Origin: Sanderia malayensis
Taxonomy: Eukaryota; Cnidaria; Scyphozoa; Semaeostomeae; Pelagiidae
Direction of reading: 5' to 3'
Length of the DNA stretch: 64,000 nt
Assembly: GCA_013076295.1 (NCBI GenBank)
Contig: RQOL01000772.1
Span: 1,240,001 to 1,304,000, forward strand
Made by a program: the position numbers and the translations under genes. How positions within the stretch are numbered: the stretch's first letter is position 1; each line of letters begins with the position of its first letter. Positions 11,701 to 22,641 of the stretch are shown here, piece by piece. Below the pieces are notes generated by a model. That model was given only the letters and a program-made list of their open reading frames with translations. It was not told the origin of the DNA and did no database searches.

Positions 11701-14700
11701 ACAACATAAGAATGCCTTGTGGCACAGTGGCAAGGTTCTTTAATTTAAACCTCCAAATTAAGCGTCCAAAATTTGGGGAAAAGTAATTTATTTTATCGAT
11801 AGAGTATACCAATATGTGATGTAAAGCAATATCATACTAATAGCAATAGCAATAGCATCAAATGTGCGATAGCATACCTTCAAGGCAAGACTGTAGACAT
11901 CCATCATCAGCCTCATTACTTCAGTTGCAGTTCCGTATTCCTCTGTAATAAACAATACAGAGAGAATTGATACGATTAGCTTGCAAGCACAATTCCAGAT
12001 ACACGGAGCACAATTCCAGATACACTGAGCACAATTCCAGATACACTAAGCACAATTCCAGATGCACTGTTACACTGGGAATGTTCGCGGTGATTGAAAT
12101 TGAATAGAGGGTTGACATTGATTTGCAAGACGAGGGATTGAGAACATTACCTTTGATCAGAGGAAAGATCTTGTCAGTGTAAATAAACCAGAGGACGACT
12201 TTGAATGAATGTAGGCCAATGTTTCCCATTTCCATGCGCAGTGTCTGTTGATGCAAAGAGCTGGACGTAGTAGGTGCAGCCGTTGCCTGCAAACAGACAG
12301 TACGTGTAAAGCTTGCAAAAGTGTCCCAGGACTTTTGTCCCTTATTGTGGGTATTTTCACTCACACAACTACAGATTACAAGATAATCGTACCAGGTCGC
12401 TTTTGTTTTCATCTAACTGCGCTTTCAGCTTGATCAATTTCTTTCTGAGATACGGCGAGCGGGCGGCCACGATGGCTGCATGAGCACCCATTGGATCCTA
12501 GACACAAAGAACCAAACTTAACCTAACATCAATACATTTCACTGTGCGTTTCCGGTTAAAAATGGTTTTACGAGTTCACTTACCTTTCCGCTGAACACGA
12601 ACTCAACGTCGCAGAATTGTCCGCTGTCTAACAACTGTCCGAAGTCGTCGTGCAGGGTACACCTGGGGTAGTTGGAAAACGTAAACCGGTACAACTCCCC
12701 ACTTCGAATGTTATTGTCTACTGTGCCCCCAAAGATGTACATCTTGTTACCAATGACGTCAGCATCATGAAATAGCCGTCCACTTGGAAGCTAAGAAGAG
12801 AGAGAGAAAGAGAAATAACACACTTGGAAAATTATATTTATATACGATGTATTGGTTTGGAGAATCGACGAAACGTTTAGACGGATCAAAAACTGACCGT
12901 GTTGTAGTGAAAAGCTGGCTATGGTCAGCAAAAAACTAATTATGGTCGGTCTTTTAAAGAAATACAACATATTTGAAAAGTCTAACATATATGTCGCATG
13001 TATCTTACAATGGATTCAATAAGCCAATTGGTTCAATAAACAATAATGAAAAAATAACAGCTAAAAATAAAGAGAAATTACTCAGTGGAATTACCTGACT
13101 ATCTGAGGATGGTTGAACGACATCCCAGGTTTGTGTTTCTAAATCATACCTGAAAAAAGATAAAAATATAAAGCAAGGTTTGAGAATGAGAGATATCTAT
13201 TTCTGTATGTAGAGTAATTCTACGGGTTGTAAGATCATCAAGAGACCCTCTCAACAAATTTACGATGTAACACCCGTCCAGTACTGCAACATATGATAGG
13301 ATCAAGCTTTTGGCTGAGATAAATCCGGGGGTTAATTGTCGAATAGGAATATTAATCTTACCAGTACAAATCATTTGGCAAAGTATTGTCAGCAGCTCCA
13401 CCGAATACGTACAAATGTCTGTCATGCGCGACCATTGCGTGGCCGTACCTCCGCGACGGAGGAGGTGGCGTGCCTTTGAGAAGATGCTCGGTCGCTATTC
13501 TGGTCCACCTGTGACCAATAAAAACAAGCCACAGGTTAAAATACAAATTCAATGTTCAAGTGATTCAATGAAATGACGCGACAGAGCAAGGCTTTAAATA
13601 ATGATAAAATAAAAATAATACAAAATGGTGAATTACTTGCGATCGGCAAAATGGAACTGAAAAAGGTCATTCGTAATCTTTGCTCCACTTTGTCCGGAAA
13701 AAACGTAAATCGAACCACGACAGACAGCTATGGGAAAATTGCAACGAGTTGGTGGACGCTTCCCTTGTTGCTGAACCTTGAATTAGAAAAAAGTTGAGAA
13801 AAATCCACTTGTCCACGCGTATAAACCCGCAAATCTACCCGCGCATACAAGGGCCAGCGAATTCTGCATCGAGATTATTCGACTACAACAAACAATTGTT
13901 TCTTCTATTGTTTTGGGTAGAAATATCAGTGTTATATGCAGATGTGCGTATGAGCAATTTTACCGCAAATACTAGACTTGCGACAAGTCTTCCCGTCAGC
14001 TCGCCGGCTCGCCCAAACGACTCGTCACAGACAGTGAGCCGTTAGCGCTAAAAGATCCGCGTTGGTAGCGCAAAGAGCGCGAGAGGAAGGAGGGAGGGAG
14101 AGAAAGAAGAGCTTCCTCCCCTCTTTTTTTAACGCAGGTCGGGTCAGATCGTTGAAAATAGAGATTGTTGCAAACTACGACAGAAACGAAAATTTGTCGC
14201 AAGTCCGCGCACATAAATACCAGAGCGTAATCTGCAATACGCAAGTCACAAATCCATGAATTCGCAAATTCAAAGATAGAATTTGCAGCCAACCGCAATT
14301 GCACGGTGAAATAAGCTTACCTCGTGCCAAGTTGGAGATGGATCTGACAGACAAATACTCCACATGTCGTTCAGCCTAAAATGTAAGCCTCAAAGGTAAG
14401 CATGAAGTAAAGCGATTGATATTGCCTCAACTCTACAAGTGATAGGCACTGGCGTAGCTGCGATTTGGCAGGACAAATTCCGACAAACGTAAAATTTGCG
14501 TTGTAAATTTTCCGACAAGCAGCTGGAAACGTTTGGTGGAGGGGCAGCTGCCCCCCTGCCCCCCCTATAGCTACGCCACTGGTGATAGGCATCTTGATGT
14601 CTACCAATGCAGAGTTGACATCTGATATGTACATAGACGTCTGAGTGTCTTAGCAGGAAAAGATAAGCCTAGCAAAAATACAGACTAAGTAAAATTGTAA

Positions 14701-15933
14701 ACTGGATTAATCAGGAAACGAATACAAGAGTCCTTAACAGAAACAGCAAGGGGAAAAATTAATTTCTGGCCTTGCGTTGCCATCGTATCCTGCAAATATC
14801 CACATGCTGTTCTGATAGACAACAGCACCATGGGCGGATCTTGGCACAGGCATTCTAGAATGAAAAAACATTGTGATCAATAGATGAAATTCATCCTTAT
14901 CAAGTAACGAAGAAGCATAATAAGATTATGAAGCAACCTAATCACTTAATCAATCAGTCTTATCAGATAATCAATCAATCACTTTAACCACTCAGTAATC
15001 CTAATCATAAAATCAACCAATCTAATCATCAAATCAAGCATCTAGTCATGTAATCAAGCGATCTAATGATAAGATCAAGTGTTCTGACATGTTAATCAAT
15101 TATTCAAACCTTCCATGAATTTGCCATTCCAGCCATTGTCCAGTGTTGAAACGATATTCAAACAGATCATTCTTATTCCGTAGATTTGAATTTGAGTAGA
15201 TATCACCTAATTAGTCAAAACAAATCTTTCACGACTGTGCGCAATTTGTCATTAGAAGAACAATTAACAAGATAGATTGTAGTTAATGAGTACCTGTATA
15301 TCCACCAAAGACAAACATGCTGTTCGCAAAAACAACTGCCGAGTGATGATACCTTGGGGCAGGGGGCGTTCCTGTGGTAACAACCCTGCCCCATGAGCAA
15401 TCTTTGACGTCAAATCTCAGCAGATCATTCAGCATTCTTTTGCTAAAGCAGTGGTACATATAGAGGGTATTAGCCTTCAATAATATTTTATGGAGTGAGA
15501 GATAGTAAAAACATGCTGTGGAAGTGATAGCAATAATAATAATAATCTGTGATTTGCCATCAAAAGCTCCATCATTAATAACATGTGTTATGCAAAAGAC
15601 ATCACTTACCCGTTATCTCCACCGAATGCATACAGTGCATCTCCCCATGCTACCAAAGTATGCTTGCTTCTCCTGCGGCAAAGATTTCACCACAACGAAT
15701 CAAATGTTAGAACTGCTGCAAAAGTTGCAACGTGTCAGAAAAGCAAAATGGGCCTAAAAAGCCCTGATAAAAATGTCCAATATTTACCTTGAACCGACAA
15801 ATTCATCGCATTCTGGCAATTGTATCCAGTGATGAACAGTCTCGGACGGCCCAAAGTCAAGCGTTAGGCTTTCAAATGATTCTGAGAACGGATTATCTTC
15901 ATATTCAGGAGAAGGCCTAATTATTTTTGCCAT
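8772..15933 (-). CDS. LZTR1: LZTR1 orthologue: Kelch plus two BTB/BACK, CUL3 adaptor
   Basis: Substrate adaptor of CUL3 ubiquitin ligase; known orthologues target RAS-family GTPases. There are 23 exons (5' to 3', upper ends: 15933, 15672, 15442, 15206, 14854, 14375, 13776, 13508, 13149, 12790, 12497, 12286, 11942, 11540, 11150, 10903, 10655, 10431, 10318, 9906, 9529, 9257, 8930). Phases sum to about 785 residues. Six Kelch repeats are recognisable, e.g. [46 protein letters not shown] and [16 protein letters not shown]. Two BTB units follow ([29 protein letters not shown]) with BACK regions ([18 protein letters not shown]). Human LZTR1 is about 840 residues; the acidic insert before the last Kelch repeat is missing here. 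Exon 9177-9257 ends at a GC donor (AAG|GCAAGT). Exon 14771-14854 also seems to end at a non-GT donor (AAG|GCCAGA). Start is the only ATG before a well-conserved N-terminus. Confidence 0.97.
11986..12069 (+). repeat. 22-bp minisatellite, 4 copies, LZTR1 intron
   Basis: Four copies of AGCACAATTCCAGATACACT plus two variable bases. It lies between LZTR1 exons 11878-11942 and 12151-12286. Confidence 0.85.
14447..14581. mobile_element. hAT-type MITE in LZTR1 intron
   Basis: A 135-bp non-coding element with terminal inverted repeats: CACTGGCGTAGCT at the left, AGCTACGCCACTG at the right, one mismatch. The interior includes a GGGGCAGCTGCCCCC palindrome. It is flanked by a perfect 8-bp direct repeat, GTGATAGG, at 14439-14446 and 14582-14589, the target-site duplication length typical of hAT transposases. 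No coding capacity, so it moves in trans if at all. Inserted between LZTR1 exons 14321-14375 and 14771-14854. Confidence 0.88.
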
Positions 15934-15997
15934 GATGTTTGTTTGGGCCTAAGTGCGCTGCGCTGCGCCTCCGTAGGAGTTCTCTTTCGTCCTTCGC

Positions 15998-16008
15998 CTT
16001 TTCGAAGG
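15998..16008 (+). repeat. target-site duplication, left copy
   Basis: CTTTTCGAAGG, repeated exactly at 17518-17528 on the far side of the LINE fragment. Confidence 0.8.
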
Positions 16009-17517
16009 ACGAAAGAGAATAAAAGCGCAGGAATTGACGACATCAAAGCGGAAATGATAAAGTATGGTCCCCACATAGTGCACAATAGAATAGCAGAAAT
16101 TTATAACATCATGGCAGAAACAGGAGAGATGCCAAGTGAGATCATCGATGGCATACTAATCCCACTACAAAAACCGGGAAAGCCAAAAGGGCCTACAAAT
16201 AACCTCAGGCCCATAATCCTGCTTACCATCTTGAGGAAAATATTAGCTATATGTATGGTGAATAGAACGGAACTTAAGATAAGAGAGAGAATACCAATAA
16301 CCCAGGCCGCATACCAGCAGGGAAGAAGCACCACCGAGCATGTATTCTCGTGTAAGATACTTGCAGAAAAGGCAATAACATCTGCCGATTATAAAACCCA
16401 CATACTTCTACTGGATATGAGCAAAGCGTTCGATACGGTTAGGAGATACGAACTCATGGCTATTCTGAGAACAGTGCTTGATGAAGACGAGATTCATATT
16501 ATGAAACTTCTAATTGAGGATGTGAAAATAAGAGTGAGAGTAGGAAAAGAGATGGGCGAAGCTTTCACAACCAACATAGGCGTTCCCCAAGGAGACTGTG
16601 CAAGCCCAATTTTATTCACATTATATCTGGCAAATGCACTAGAAGATAAACGAAATGCCCTGACAGAAGAACACAATTACAGCAAGATCCCAACCAACCA
16701 TTATAGTTGCAACAATATTTGGAGCAACCCATCATCGTTCCAAATCGACCAACAATATGCCGATGACATTGGCTGGATAACTAACAATAAGATGAACACG
16801 GAAGTAGTAAAGGAAAATGTACCACCAAAATTGGATAAGAAAAATCTGAAGGAAAATGAAACCAAAAGAGAGGAATATGAAATCGAAAGAAATGGAAACG
16901 AAGATTGGAAAAAATGTAAATATCTTGGAAGCATATTAGACACTGAAAATGATATAACAAGAAGAAAAGGTCTAGCCATATACACCTACAACAGTATCAA
17001 GGATATATTAGAAAACAAAAAATTGTCTATAAGGATAAAAATAAGAGCAATGAGAGCATACATCGAGAGTGTGTTTCTATATAACTCTGAACTTTGGACA
17101 CTCAACAAATCAATGGGAAACAAAATAGATGTATTTCAAAGAAAGCTACTAAGAAGGATGCTAGGGATCAAATGGGAAGATAAAGTAACAAACGAGGAAC
17201 TTTATGAAAAAACAAAAATGGTGAAGTGGAGTAAAAACATCAGAAGGCGAAGAATAAAATGGTATGGACACCTAATGAGGCTAAATGAAGAAACACCCGC
17301 TAGGAAAGCGTTGAAAGAAGCCAAAAGGAAAGTTAAACTCCCAAGAGGTCAACAAAGAACAACATGGATAAAAATTGTGGAGCAGGATATGCATAAAGTT
17401 GGCCTATACACAGAGGAGGTAATAGAGAAAACTGCACAAGATCGCCAAGCTTGGAGGGCGGTGGTAAACCGCGTAATGTCTGCGCACGCAGACGAAATAC
17501 GTCACTGATGATGATGA
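16009..17517 (+). mobile_element. 5'-truncated non-LTR retrotransposon (LINE)
   Basis: About 1.5 kb flanked by the 11-bp direct repeat CTTTTCGAAGG (15998-16008 and 17518-17528). It ends in a short (TGA)n run directly after the RT ORF stop, the tail expected of LINEs with microsatellite 3' ends. The endonuclease and any first ORF are absent, so this is a 5' truncation starting in the RT N-terminal region. The first about 11 bases are not LINE-like but complement the upstream flank. It inserted within about 75 bases of the LZTR1 start codon, in that gene's 5' UTR or promoter, in the opposite orientation. Confidence 0.88.
16021..17508 (+). CDS. LINE reverse transcriptase fragment (truncated ORF2)
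   Basis: An uninterrupted frame with the usual LINE RT blocks: SAGIDDIKAEMIKYG, RPIILL, AAYQQGRSTTEH, LLLDMSKAFDTVRR, GVPQGDCASPILF and the catalytic QQYADDIGW. Thumb and C-terminal parts follow (KCKYLGSILDTEND; IKWYGHLMRLNEETPARKAL), ending near ADEIRH. No stop codons or frameshifts are visible over about 490 residues, so the insertion is fairly young. It has no start codon of its own: the open frame extends upstream through the junction to 15943, which is flank and not element. Not expected to be functional alone because the endonuclease is missing. Confidence 0.9.
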   Translation, partial: KSAGIDDIKAEMIKYGPHIVHNRIAEIYNIMAETGEMPSEIIDGILIPLQKPGKPKGPTNNLRPIILLTILRKILAICMVNRTELKIRERIPITQAAYQQGRSTTEHVFSCKILAEKAITSADYKTHILLLDMSKAFDTVRRYELMAILRTVLDEDEIHIMKLLIEDVKIRVRVGKEMGEAFTTNIGVPQGDCASPILFTLYLANALEDKRNALTEEHNYSKIPTNHYSCNNIWSNPSSFQIDQQYADDIGWITNNKMNTEVVKENVPPKLDKKNLKENETKREEYEIERNGNEDWKKCKYLGSILDTENDITRRKGLAIYTYNSIKDILENKKLSIRIKIRAMRAYIESVFLYNSELWTLNKSMGNKIDVFQRKLLRRMLGIKWEDKVTNEELYEKTKMVKWSKNIRRRRIKWYGHLMRLNEETPARKALKEAKRKVKLPRGQQRTTWIKIVEQDMHKVGLYTEEVIEKTAQDRQAWRAVVNRVMSAHADEIRH

Positions 17518-17528
17518 CTTTTCGAAGG

Positions 17529-19429
17529 GTCTCAGTTTTCGTTCCCGAAAGCAACCAATTATAATGAAAGCTTCTTTAGTAGGGACTCAAGAGCTTTTTT
17601 TATACAAAAGATGTTTTGCAATCTAGAAGTCTATCACTTCACTTGAGCTTTTAGCTATTATTTGCTGAGCGAAGAAGTACTGTTGTATGCGGGTAAGTGT
17701 GGGGGGGGGGGGCCCGGGTGGGGGAATGACGCATGCGCTTGTATGACAGTCAGACAGCTATAAGCAGATATTAAGGGAGTGTACCCCTTTCACAGCATAT
17801 GTGAAAAGTTCTTCACTGAAATGGGCGTGTGTGCGAGATAAAGATCTGGAAGTTGTCGATATCAGAAGCCTTGCCCGTCTGACAGCAGACTTTATCGATT
17901 ATCTCGTAAATTACTGAGGAATCAAAACAAAAAGAAACAAGACAATACAAACAAAGGCCAAAACAGCGAGTTATAAATAATCGGATTTAATTCTGTGAGA
18001 TGACATCTTTGTTGTGTTGCCCAAACCCATGTTATGCTGTTTACCGCATTGAAAACAAGATTATTGATTTGCATACAAAGTCGGCTGAAAGTTCTCGAGA
18101 AAGTTGATCAAGATAACTTTTTGAACAAAAAATACTGGGTATTTTTTATTAGACACTTGGCAAATTAATGTATAAGATGCAATGTGTTGGCTTGGAGAAT
18201 CAAGATAAAATTCTACTTCAAGCCAGGTAATCTATTTTCGAGAGAGACAGTCCTCCTCTCCTCTCTCGCTGATTCTAGCTGTGTTTGGCCATAGCAAGGT
18301 GAGTTTTAACACGTTTTCTTCTACATAAAGCCTCCAAAATTTGTTATTTACGTCCAATTTTACTGACCTTCGACAATTTCTGAAAAAATCAAGGTTTTAC
18401 GACGTTCTTTGTAGACATGCCTACAAAGAAGCAGGTGCTTCGAGTAAACATGAGTTTAATTAAAACAAACTTCCACAGAAGAAACAGAACAGTTTTGTCG
18501 GTTACAATTAAATTGTTTGTCCTGCGCAAAAGATAGGATTTGTTTGTTGGACAATTGCTTTATTGATGAACTGCGGTGTAGTCCAGTGAACACACGAAAT
18601 ATCCTGGAAACGGGATAAATATATAACACAAGAATTAAGCATGTTGGGGCAAATATCACATGAAAGATGCAGTATTATGATTTCCCATTTGAATAAAAGT
18701 AATATGTAACCTCGAGAGGCCGGCTATTTACTATGCAAACGACTTAATTGACCTTGATGTCAAATATTGGCATTTTTCGTTTCTCTGTTTCGAGATTATC
18801 ATTGACAAATTAAACACTTTTGCTAAACTTGCATCATTATCTGTCTGGAAATAAGGCGACGGTTATCGAAATTTCTTATAAAGGTAGGGCAAAGAATACA
18901 GATTGTTTAAACTCGATGAAATAGGCCCAGCTGCTGCTTTGATATATGACGTACTTGAAAAATGCTTCACACTGATTCTATTATTTGAAACGTTTCCAAA
19001 GCAATTCGAATGGAAATGAATAGAAATATCAATATGCGATCAGGTTATTCGACAGGGTTTTTCAACTTGCGAAATTCTTTTAATTGTCTCGTAATATTGA
19101 AGATTAGCACAGGGGGACAATAAAGCAATTGTTATCGCCTTGAAAAAAGCTATTATCAAAATAAATAGAGCAATGTGTGTAACGAGATATTGGAAGATTT
19201 TATTTTTCTAAGCCGTGCTCCGACGAAACAGCTTAATTATATCACGCGAAATGCCATCTGTTAGGTAGAGTGGAAGTTCTCGTCTTCTTGGAGCGGAGAT
19301 GTTTAAGAACAAAGTACTTTATCAAAGCACCGTAGTTTTATAGAAAGTTTTGTATCATGCAAAGTTGGTATCCATCCATAACATGACATGCAAATATTTT
19401 CAATTTTCATTCAAATATCAATCAAGTTC
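17529..19429. other. intergenic upstream of LZTR1, no gene seen
   Basis: Contains a G-rich run near 17701-17725 (GGGGGGCCCGGGTGGGGG) and a pyrimidine-rich stretch near 18245-18275. The latter is followed by a good donor (GCAAG|GTGAGT at about 18300) that could be a non-coding first exon, but I cannot link it to a gene. Confidence 0.4.
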
Positions 19430-19963
19430 TTAATGTTTGCGGAGAACCAAAGCTTGCAAAGCATTCTGGGAGGGCGATCTGTAAAAAAACTGTAGGCCAC
19501 TCTTCTCCACGCAATGCATTGCAGCAAAACAAAGCAAATACACAAAGTTGTCTTGCAGCAATGTTGAATTCAGAACTCCAGGTTCACTTCCCCGGATATA
19601 AATAAAGGGCATTTGTAAAACATCATCTCCGAACAGGCCTAGGCCATAGTCCATGTAGATTATGATACAGCCACACGTTTTACCATCTCCCTCCCAATAG
19701 TAGTTGCGCTCGAATTTCTCTAAACTAACATGGGCAGGAATTTGCTTTAAATCCTTCAACAGGTGGTCAACTTGATTTTTCATTGTTCGCAAAATAAACA
19801 AGCTCAAGTAGCTCAAGACGTTTACCAGTGGCTTACACAATTGTACCATATTACCTCTCTGCTCAACAGGTATATATAAAAACAAGTGGAAAAGTCTATG
19901 AAAAAGTATACAATCTGCTACATTACATGATACGAGGGACCAAGGAGACTTAAAGCGAGTCAT
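19430..19963 (-). CDS. hypothetical protein or exon, 177-residue open frame
   Basis: I do not recognise this frame. It has ordinary protein-like composition, no low complexity, and a stop after LQALVLRKH. A possible acceptor (GAGCAG| at about 19860) would make the part from NMVQLCKPLVNVLSYLS onward a 3'-terminal exon of about 140 residues. The content includes Cys-rich GKTCGCIIIYMDYGLGLFGD and LLCFAAMHCVEKSGLQFFY. No partner exon was found, so it may be chance, a pseudogene or a lone terminal exon. Confidence 0.35.
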   Translation of the reverse strand: MTRFKSPWSLVSCNVADCILFHRLFHLFLYIPVEQRGNMVQLCKPLVNVLSYLSLFILRTMKNQVDHLLKDLKQIPAHVSLEKFERNYYWEGDGKTCGCIIIYMDYGLGLFGDDVLQMPFIYIRGSEPGVLNSTLLQDNFVYLLCFAAMHCVEKSGLQFFYRSPSQNALQALVLRKH

Positions 19964-22641
19964 TGTGAAACTTGTTGCGAATAGAATTCGTAAACATAAT
20001 AGGCCTCGCTGATTGCGGGATATTTAATATATAAAGACATGCTGGATAAAGAATTGCATCCATTATAGGTACGTAAGTCCGCTGAATTTGTCTGCAAATA
20101 GAGATGACTTTTCAATATTATTCCTAACTGCAAACTGTAAAGATAGCAAGAAGCAAAGCGGGGCTGAATATTTGCTCTTCCTGTTATCAAGATAAAATAC
20201 GAGAACTAAAAGTTCTCTTATTTTATCTTCCCTTTATTTAATGAGAATTCAGAGCTGTGTACAAAGGGATCTTCTTGATGTAAAGAACTGTCGGTAAAAC
20301 AAACTTCTCCAAACCATTCTCCATCTTATAACTATGTACTTAATAGTACAACTTATCCTTTTGTTTTTAAATCATTTAGTAAGAGGGGGGTAATGGCGGT
20401 ATTTTATGCATCTGACTTGAAGGGTTTGGTACACCAAGATCAATGTCCCTCAATCTGTAGAGTGTGATCATTTCATCACCTGGAATATTATACGAATCAG
20501 GCAGTTCAAAATCGATGAGGCTTTCTTACTAAACTGATTAAGAGCAATTCAAAATTGAGCGTTTTTGGCTGAACAAGATCTGATTATCAGAGCTTGGGAA
20601 GCGTGCTGCAAACATGGAAGACAATGAAGGCAGGTAGGCATTTGAATGAACAAATTTCAAGTTATCACAAGAGAATGGTTAGCTGATTAATATGTGAATG
20701 AAAAGCGAAACACAGCTGTTTGAGTTTAAAGTATTTTCTTCCACGACAACCATAGAAAATAAACGAGCCACTCCATAATGTCGGAGTGAAAGGAAACCAT
20801 GGTAACCAGTATCAAGTCGAGTCGAGGCAAGTTAAAAAAGCCTGTCACTTTTACATGACAATCGAAACAAAACATGTTGGTGGTGTTAAATATCTTCGAG
20901 AATCAACTTGTGGCCTGATACATACTGTTTAGAATCGTGTTTACCCAAATCTGCCAGAGTACCCGCAATACACACCGTAAGAACAAACCAGCAGCTTACG
21001 TCTTAAAATCCGTTTGTTTTAACAAACGAAAGTGCTTGCTTTTATCAATCGTAATAGAGGGTCGGGTATTAGAAATTTGTTGTTTTGGATTGAAGCTTCA
21101 AATATCAATGATTTACACGCCGGAGGCATAGAAGCTTTCACCCCCTTGCAAATTCACGAAAACACACGTGTACTCAATAAACCATTCAATCCCCAGGGAG
21201 TGAATCGTTTTCAAAACTAGAGCTGTTAAGGCGAATATCATGCTGATTAGAGCAGGTATCGGTTGGTTGAGACTGCGATTCGATACTAATCTACATGTTG
21301 ACGATGATGAATTCAAATGCACTTTATCTCGAAACTAGCGTGGTTTGGTTATCGCGGTTAGCATCAATTTTAATGCTGATTGAATACGCATTCCTTTCAG
21401 GTTGAACCGAGCTGAGTCTGGCGATGTTTTGCTTCTGAGAGCGTTGCCAATTGCAATCATAACAACACAACCACGAAAGTCGGCCATTTATTGGATAAAC
21501 GTAACGGTAAGTTGAAGTTCGGTTCGTGTCTACACTACAATTTCACCTCACTTGCGCTCTACGTGAATGCAAAGTCCATTGTTTACATGTGCTTCGCTTC
21601 ACACCGTGGCTTTGAAAATATCAGAGAGTTGTTTTTCCAACATATCTGAGCATTGTCTATGAGCTAATTTTTCAGCCCAGCTCTCAAACTTTCTTAGCTA
21701 TTTCCGAATTTCAGTACTAAAACTTTCTTCAGACTTTCTTAGAATAATTTGACCAGTTTTGTGTTATTGTGTATGTATGCGCCAGAAGGCTTCGTTTTTA
21801 TTCACTAAACTAGAGTTTCCTTTTCGCACCCAAACTCACATTTGCCTGGTAGGGTAATTTCCGTTTGAAAACACAAAGGAGTTCCAGTTGGCCAAGCATG
21901 CGTCAGTTGCTCTTCTAGCATACTTCTACACCCTGAAATAGTAGCATTTATCTTGCCTATTACAGCACAAAACCGAATTAGCAGGGGGTGCCATTCGTTG
22001 AATATTAATTAGCGCGTATCACGCTGACCACATTCAATCTGGAGTAAAGAAGTAAAGCTATCGGCAAACAACTTCAGACGCAAAGTTTTCCGAGTGCTGA
22101 ATTCTGTGAAATGCCTGGCGCTCTTTTAATCTCAGCAATTACTCAGCCGGCAAATTGCCTGATCTTAACGAAGGTTACCGCCAAAGAAACTCAACAATGC
22201 ATTGGCCGGTCTATTTGCAATAAGCAAATACACGTGAACTCGGGTTTAATGATAAAACAGAGAGAAAGACAAACTTAAGACAAGAATATTTTGTTCCCCA
22301 CCTGATGAACTAACATTCACTAGCTGTCGAGCCAAGGCCTAATGTCTTGCATAAAAAATGGCTGTCAGTATGAATCAGAAGAGCGATGTTGAATTACCGA
22401 GAATTATGCAAGTTTTGCACAATCTTTTTGGATTTAATCGCTTAAAAAAACGATGGAATCAAAGTGAGTGGGTCTCAACGCTTCGGATAAGATTCCTAAA
22501 GCTTTTATGAAAACAAAACTGAGCAAATTTGTAGTGCGCACAGAACAATTATATAGTGATAGAGTTGTATTGCTCTGTTCTTCTTTGTCAAAGTTTAGTT
22601 TCATTAACACGATTGATTTTCTGGCTATAGGAGAGTTAAAC
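19964..22641. other. intergenic / upstream region of the coiled-coil gene
   Basis: AT-rich with no recognised domain. A short ATG frame (20613-20632) ends at a GT donor and could splice in frame to 21401-21507, but that pair does not keep frame into the coiled-coil gene. The acceptor CTATAG| at 22630 just before the coiled-coil ATG suggests at least one upstream non-coding exon. Confidence 0.4.

Noticed and set aside
15943..16020. 5' extension of the LINE RT frame beginning at 15943
   Set aside because: The frame is open by chance through the LZTR1 flank and the target duplication; homology to RT starts only after about 16020.
20613..21507. Possible small two-exon start (MEDNEGR... spliced to 21401-21507)
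   Set aside because: Splice sites look acceptable, but the frame does not continue into the downstream gene and the peptide has no recognisable content.
22468..22641. N-terminal extension of the coiled-coil frame from 22468
   Set aside because: Begins with GTG, differs in composition, and contains a better acceptor (22630) immediately before a strong-context ATG.
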